Source of the DNA: JBCCEJ01 sp039030335
Lineage (GTDB): Bacteria; Pseudomonadota; Gammaproteobacteria; HK1
Assembly: GCA_039030335.1 (NCBI GenBank)
Contig: JBCCEJ010000020.1
Span: 1-64,000 of the forward strand
Reading direction: 5' to 3'
DNA length: 64,000 nt
The position numbers were made by a program, and so were the translations under genes. A model generated the notes under the pieces. It saw nothing but the letters and a program-made list of their open reading frames with translations. It did not search any database and was not told the origin of the DNA. This document shows, one piece after another, positions 62,204-64,000 of this stretch; the stretch's first letter is position 1, and every line of letters begins with the position of its first letter.

Positions 62204-63592
62204 ATGACACGCCAGCCCAAGGTCCAGATAGCTCCGCGCACGTTGGCGCTGGTGCTCTTCGCACTGCTGCTCTCGGGGTGCGGCGAAGACCCACGGCTGG
62301 CGACCCAGACTACCCGCATTACAGACCTCATGAATGAAGTCGAGGCAGCCAGAAACCAGCTGACCGACGCCACCGCGCAGCTCGAGCTGGCCCGGCAGCA
62401 ACTCGAGCTGGTCACGTTGGAGCGCAACGAGCTGGCTGATGCCGCGGCCGCCCAGACCAACGCGAGCAGCACGGCGGCACTCCAGGGTGACGCGCTCCGG
62501 GCCGATCTCAGCGCCGCGCGCGACGGCCTGCTCTTGCACGCGGCGGCGTTGAACATCGCTGACGCCGACAACCTGGCGCTCGCGGCCCTTATCGACGCGC
62601 TCGGCGACGCGGCGCGACAAGCGGCAGCCGCACTGCCCGTAGCAGAAGAGGAGGTCGCGGTGCTTTCCGAGCGCGTGCGTACCTTGGGTGAAGAGCGCCA
62701 GGCGTTGAAAGACGGCTGGGACACCTACCGCCGGCGCGCTATGAGCCTGCAGCAATATGTCCCCCAGCGCTCCGATCCGAGCGCCATGCCCTACAAGCAG
62801 GCACTGTCGTCGCTGTCAGCGCTGCAACAGTCCAACCGGTACCTCGAGCAGCAGGTCGAATTGTTCGAGGCCGAGACGCTCGCTATGGTCGATGAAATCA
62901 ATCATTTGAGCGAAGACCTGGAATCCGCCAATCAGGCCCGCGAAGCCCTGGAAATCGCTACCCGGGAGCTGAATACCCGTGTCAATCGCGCTGAAGTGGA
63001 TGCCCGGCGGGCGACGCGCGCGGAAAAGTACGTCTACGAGCTGTTCGAAAAACGCAGCGTCGAGGCGACGAAGCTCCAGGCCGACCTGAAAGTCGCGGCC
63101 AGCCAGCAGGCTGATCTGGCCGGACAGCTCGCTGATGTCATGGCCGAGCGCGACGGGCTTGTGACGGAGCTTACGGCACAGCGTGAAGACGCCGCGGCAC
63201 TGAACACCAGGCTGGAGACCGCGGCCGCGGCACTTGCGGAGACACGCAAACGCGGCGAGAAGGCTGCTGCCGCGCTGACGGAGAAATCCGCGACCGTCGA
63301 GAGCCTCGAACAGGAGACGGCGCAACTGAAGGCAGAGACGGCCACGCGCCGTTCTCAGATCGCGAGCCTCGAACAGGACCTCGCGGAGGTCACCGCGCTC
63401 AGTGAACGACTGCGCTCCCAGGTTGCCAACACTGAAACTGCCGTCACCGAAGCGCAGGCGGCTCGCAAGGCGGCCGAAGCCGCCCATGCGCAGGCCGCCG
63501 CGACGGTCACCGCGCTTACCGCCGAACGCGACGAACTGAAGACACTCATCGAAAGCGGGAAAACGGCACCCGAAACCACTACCAGGGAATAG
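62204..63592 (+). CDS. Coiled-coil lipoprotein
   Basis: The 462-residue protein has a lipoprotein signal with lipobox LLLSGC (Cys near residue 26) and is then almost entirely alpha-helical coiled coil, with heptad-like Leu/Ala spacing and repeats such as LEQETAQLKAE and LEQDLAEVTALSERL. It should be lipid-anchored and extend into the periplasm, perhaps as a spacer or envelope scaffold. ATG 62195 is an alternative start three codons upstream. The function is unknown and no homologue is recognised. Confidence 0.78.
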   Translation: MTRQPKVQIAPRTLALVLFALLLSGCGEDPRLATQTTRITDLMNEVEAARNQLTDATAQLELARQQLELVTLERNELADAAAAQTNASSTAALQGDALRADLSAARDGLLLHAAALNIADADNLALAALIDALGDAARQAAAALPVAEEEVAVLSERVRTLGEERQALKDGWDTYRRRAMSLQQYVPQRSDPSAMPYKQALSSLSALQQSNRYLEQQVELFEAETLAMVDEINHLSEDLESANQAREALEIATRELNTRVNRAEVDARRATRAEKYVYELFEKRSVEATKLQADLKVAASQQADLAGQLADVMAERDGLVTELTAQREDAAALNTRLETAAAALAETRKRGEKAAAALTEKSATVESLEQETAQLKAETATRRSQIASLEQDLAEVTALSERLRSQVANTETAVTEAQAARKAAEAAHAQAAATVTALTAERDELKTLIESGKTAPETTTRE

Positions 63593-63744
63593 CCAGCCAC
63601 AGGTCCTCGCGGTTCGGTCCCACCGGAACGCGAAAGGCCGGACAGATGCCCGCGCACGAGGCGGCGATAGCAACAACCTGCCCGCGCCGGGGCGAGCCAC
63701 GAATGGCACTGACCCGGTCGATGCCAAATGGAGCGGAGACTCAC

Positions 63745-64000
63745 ATGAACGACCTGACAGCGAAGGCCCACTCGCGCAAGGCGCTGACCGATGCGCAGGT
63801 GAAGGAATTCAGTGATCGGGGCTTTCTCGGGCTGGAGAGTTTCGTAACCGCGGCATGGTTACAACCGCTGCAGGACGCAACGATGCAGATGATCGAACAG
63901 AGCCGCGCGGTGTCGGCAACGAACGACAAGTTCGACGTAGAGCCCGACCATTCACCGCAAGCCCCACGCCTGCGACGGCTCATGATGCCTCAGGACCAGC
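63745..64000 (+). CDS. Phytanoyl-CoA dioxygenase (PhyH)-like protein, cut by window end
   Basis: The first 85 residues are present. They include DAQVKEFSDRGFLGLESF, the typical N-terminal pattern of PhyH-family Fe(II)/2-oxoglutarate oxygenases, in which a helix precedes the first core strand. The His-x-Asp iron motif lies beyond the window, so the assignment is tentative. Start ATG 63745 with GGAG upstream. The 152-bp gap before it holds no gene that I see. Confidence 0.65.
   Translation, partial: MNDLTAKAHSRKALTDAQVKEFSDRGFLGLESFVTAAWLQPLQDATMQMIEQSRAVSATNDKFDVEPDHSPQAPRLRRLMMPQDQ

Noticed and set aside
1..64000. rRNA, tRNA, CRISPR, insertion sequences or prophage
   Set aside because: I saw no tRNA-like cloverleaf, direct-repeat array, transposase or integrase frame in the window. 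A dedicated scan (tRNAscan-SE, CRISPRCasFinder, ISfinder) would settle it.

Overview
The window is GC-rich, densely coded chromosomal DNA with no rRNA, tRNA, insertion sequence, phage or CRISPR array that I could see. The mix of a type IV pilus/type II secretion-like operon, a GspE/F/D set, bacterioferritin with Bfd, an Lhr-Nei pair, a glutathione-dependent formaldehyde dehydrogenase and stand-alone prephenate dehydratase suggests a proteobacterium, most likely an environmental gammaproteobacterium. I cannot place it lower. The presence of coenzyme F420 genes is unusual for that group.

Layout. 0.1-11.1 kb (+): a tight operon of a small secreted protein, a large GspG-like pseudopilin, a PilM/PilN-like fusion, PilO-, PilT-, GspE/PilB-, GspF/PilC- and PilP-like proteins and a secretin with an extra C-terminal domain. 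11.2-15.0 kb (+): a periplasmic iron-related set (di-heme DUF1111 protein, imelysin lipoprotein, Tat-exported DUF1513 protein). 15.1-16.3 kb: FeoA-like protein, Bfd and bacterioferritin, with a possible Fur site in the divergent region. 16.3-19.9 kb: beta-hydroxyacid dehydrogenase, acetylpolyamine amidohydrolase, class III alcohol dehydrogenase. 19.9-27.1 kb: a signalling block of LysM-FecR protein, CHASE2-PAS histidine kinase, single-domain response regulator and a two-FHA membrane protein with a repeated short motif. 27.4-32.4 kb: FAD oxidoreductase, an SDR lacking its catalytic Tyr, aspartate dehydrogenase, HAD hydrolase and an unknown protein. 32.4-38.6 kb (-): msrA-lhr-nei. 38.6-42.3 kb (-): two-component system, pheA and an alpha/beta hydrolase. 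42.5-45.4 kb (+): enoyl-CoA hydratase, acyl-CoA dehydrogenase, TPR protein. 45.5-50.0 kb (-): IlvD/Edd dehydratase, CapA-like protein, GcvT. 50.2-56.0 kb: DsbA-like isomerase, ahcY-metK, an SDR, a GFA-type zinc protein and an SH3-like protein. 56.2-61.6 kb: amidohydrolase, then AhpD-like protein, CofC and FbiC (F420 biosynthesis). 61.6-64 kb: Ogt, a coiled-coil lipoprotein and the start of a phytanoyl-CoA dioxygenase-like gene cut by the window edge.

The most striking observation is at 57230-58375. The AhpD-like gene is interrupted by one in-frame UGA exactly where the second Cys of its CxxC motif belongs. The reading frame continues for 131 more codons, keeps the motif His, and ends in an ATGA overlap with cofC. 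A stem-loop at a SECIS-compatible distance follows the UGA. I read this as a candidate selenoprotein in an F420 operon. Other notable points are the secretin C-terminal domain resembling conjugation TraK/DUF3438 proteins, a probable CTG start for lhr overlapping the msrA stop, and the repeated GGLIxxYGGxDE motif in the FHA protein.
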